Shown: positions 23,382 through 24,341 of the stretch, piece by piece | Numbering within the stretch: the first letter of the stretch is position 1 | Layout of the letters: every line of letters starts with the position of its first letter | Position numbers and translations under genes: made by a program | The notes under the pieces: model-generated | The model's input: only the letters and a program-made list of their open reading frames with translations | Database searches by the model: none | What the model was told of the DNA's origin: nothing | Assembly (NCBI GenBank): GCA_025927935.1 | Contig: JAICKM010000016.1 | Location: 1-24,341, forward strand | Reading direction: 5' to 3' | DNA from: Chloroflexia bacterium | GTDB taxonomy: Bacteria; Chloroflexota; Chloroflexia; QHBQ01; JADMIH01 | Length of the DNA: 24,341 nt

Positions 23382-24341
23382 TTATGCATCAGACGAATTG
23401 AGCAGGCCCATGAGGATCAAGACCTGCTCGGGCCGCTGACTGTTGAAACGCATCGCCGCTGCTAAGGCCTGCTTGCCGACCCGCCGCAACAGGTTCAGCG
23501 CCGCCGCGCGTAGCCCCGCCATCACCGCCCCGCCGTTGCCGGCATGGATCAGGTTGCTGTCCTCGCCCGGCGTCCCGTCCTTCACGTAATGCAGCCGGTT
23601 CTCGATCAGCCAGTGCCCCCGCCGGAGCGCCATCAACCGTCGGATGCTTGCTTCCTCTGCTGGTAAGCTCGTTACCAGGTAGTGTGTCGCCTGCCGGGTT
23701 CGCCCCTGCTGCACCCACGTCCGCCTGATTCGCACGACCTGTTGCCGTCCCGGCCAGCCGCTGTAGTCCCGCAACTCGCTCGCCGCCACCGCCCGCCGCT
23801 CCTCAATGCGCCCGTGCCCTTTGTCCCATGTGCGCGCCTCGCGATAGTCGCACGCCAGCTTGCCCGCCGGCGGGGCGTTGGCCATCTCCGGTGCCTCGAA
23901 CAACAACTCCAGGTCGGCCAACAGCTCCGGCTGGTTCTCCTTGACCACCACCAGGTAGTCGCCCCCGGCGGCCAGCACCCCCGCGCACACCGCCCGCTGA
24001 CAATAGAGCGCATCCCCCGTCAGCACCCGCCCCTGCCAGTCGATGTTCGCCACCATCCGGGCGGCTCCGTTCAGTTCCGCCTCGTCACCCTGGTTGTCGA
24101 GCGCGATCTGGGCCAGGACCACGCCGGTCTCATGGCAGAAGGCGGTGACCTCGTGGATGGGGCAAGAGCCGACCCGCTCGAATTGCAGTTGGCCGCGATG
24201 GGCCTTGCCGGCTACGGCCACCGCCTCTGCGACGCGCCGCCGCATGCGCTTGGTGGCAGGGTCGAAGTAGCTGCTGAGGGCCAGGCTCAACGGTGCCGGG
24301 TCGAGCCGACGAAACAACCGATGCAAGGTGGACTGGTCCGG
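23382..24341 (-). CDS. ISAs1-family transposase, 5' end outside the window
   Basis: The frame is open to the right edge, and the visible part is 319 residues; the family is about 370 residues. Features: N-terminal PDQSTLHRLFRRLD; GDALYCQ (Asp110 of the visible part, second catalytic Asp); DYLVVVKENQPELL; HGRIEERR; and HWLIENRLHYVKD (Glu247, catalytic Glu). These are hallmarks of ISAs1 (H repeat-associated) transposases. The first DDE residue should lie in the motif xxxDGKxxRG. Here it reads VAVAGKAHRG, with Ala44 at codon 24212-24210, so the enzyme is probably inactive unless this is a family variant. The stop is TAA at 23382, with a short inverted acccttagggt just beyond, possibly part of the IS end. 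Confidence 0.93.
   Translation of the reverse strand, partial: PDQSTLHRLFRRLDPAPLSLALSSYFDPATKRMRRRVAEAVAVAGKAHRGQLQFERVGSCPIHEVTAFCHETGVVLAQIALDNQGDEAELNGAARMVANIDWQGRVLTGDALYCQRAVCAGVLAAGGDYLVVVKENQPELLADLELLFEAPEMANAPPAGKLACDYREARTWDKGHGRIEERRAVAASELRDYSGWPGRQQVVRIRRTWVQQGRTRQATHYLVTSLPAEEASIRRLMALRRGHWLIENRLHYVKDGTPGEDSNLIHAGNGGAVMAGLRAAALNLLRRVGKQALAAAMRFNSQRPEQVLILMGLLNSSDA

Overview
This is a GC-rich, densely packed bacterial window. It looks like accessory DNA from a member of the Chloroflexota, probably near Chloroflexia or Roseiflexaceae. That is an inference from gene style: WD40 proteins with a characteristic C-terminal tail, a secreted protein with a long Thr-Pro linker, many tiny proteins with good ribosome binding sites, and short hairpin repeats between genes. 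No rRNA, tRNA or CRISPR array was seen, and there is no housekeeping operon.

Layout. 1-495 is the 3' end of a WD40 gene. 1042-4320 holds three minus-strand genes: an unknown helical protein, a small membrane protein and an orphan Wzz/GumC-like polysaccharide co-polymerase. 4528-4857 is a decayed MerR-like gene. 4943-6774 is a compact five-gene minus-strand operon: an XRE regulator, two paralogous ~100-aa proteins of a family I do not recognise, a helical protein resembling an RsbR-type N-terminal domain, and a coiled-coil protein. A possible winged-helix gene (6945-7196), a GlsB/YeaQ-type membrane protein (7838-8113) and a soluble 865-aa PAS-PAS-GAF-GAF histidine kinase (8312-10909) follow. 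11503-16967 carries small orphan genes: a 99-aa protein with a strong terminator, a frameshifted leaderless gene, a zinc-ribbon membrane protein, a third copy of the unknown family, a secreted protein, a BON-domain protein and a coiled-coil protein. Gene relics lie between them. 17606-18888 is a kinase gene of the aminoglycoside phosphotransferase (APH) fold enclosed by 33-bp inverted repeats. 19439-22180 encodes a large secreted protein with a Thr-Pro stalk and RTX repeats. 22506-23112 is a two-gene unit of a small membrane protein and a CheY-like receiver. The right edge is cut inside an ISAs1-family transposase whose first catalytic Asp appears to be Ala.

How the parts relate. Much of the recognisable content is sensing and envelope: histidine kinase, lone receiver, GlsB, BON, Wzz and secreted proteins. 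The kinase has no adjacent regulator. The best candidate for something undescribed is the XRE-led operon with its GPYP/WYxR family, which recurs alone at 13409. The inverted-repeat kinase cassette comes next. Three places have TATAAT followed exactly six bases later by ATG, pointing to leaderless transcription. Several relics (MerR-like, methyltransferase tail, possible IS630 piece, amber-interrupted small gene) show that this region gains and loses genes.
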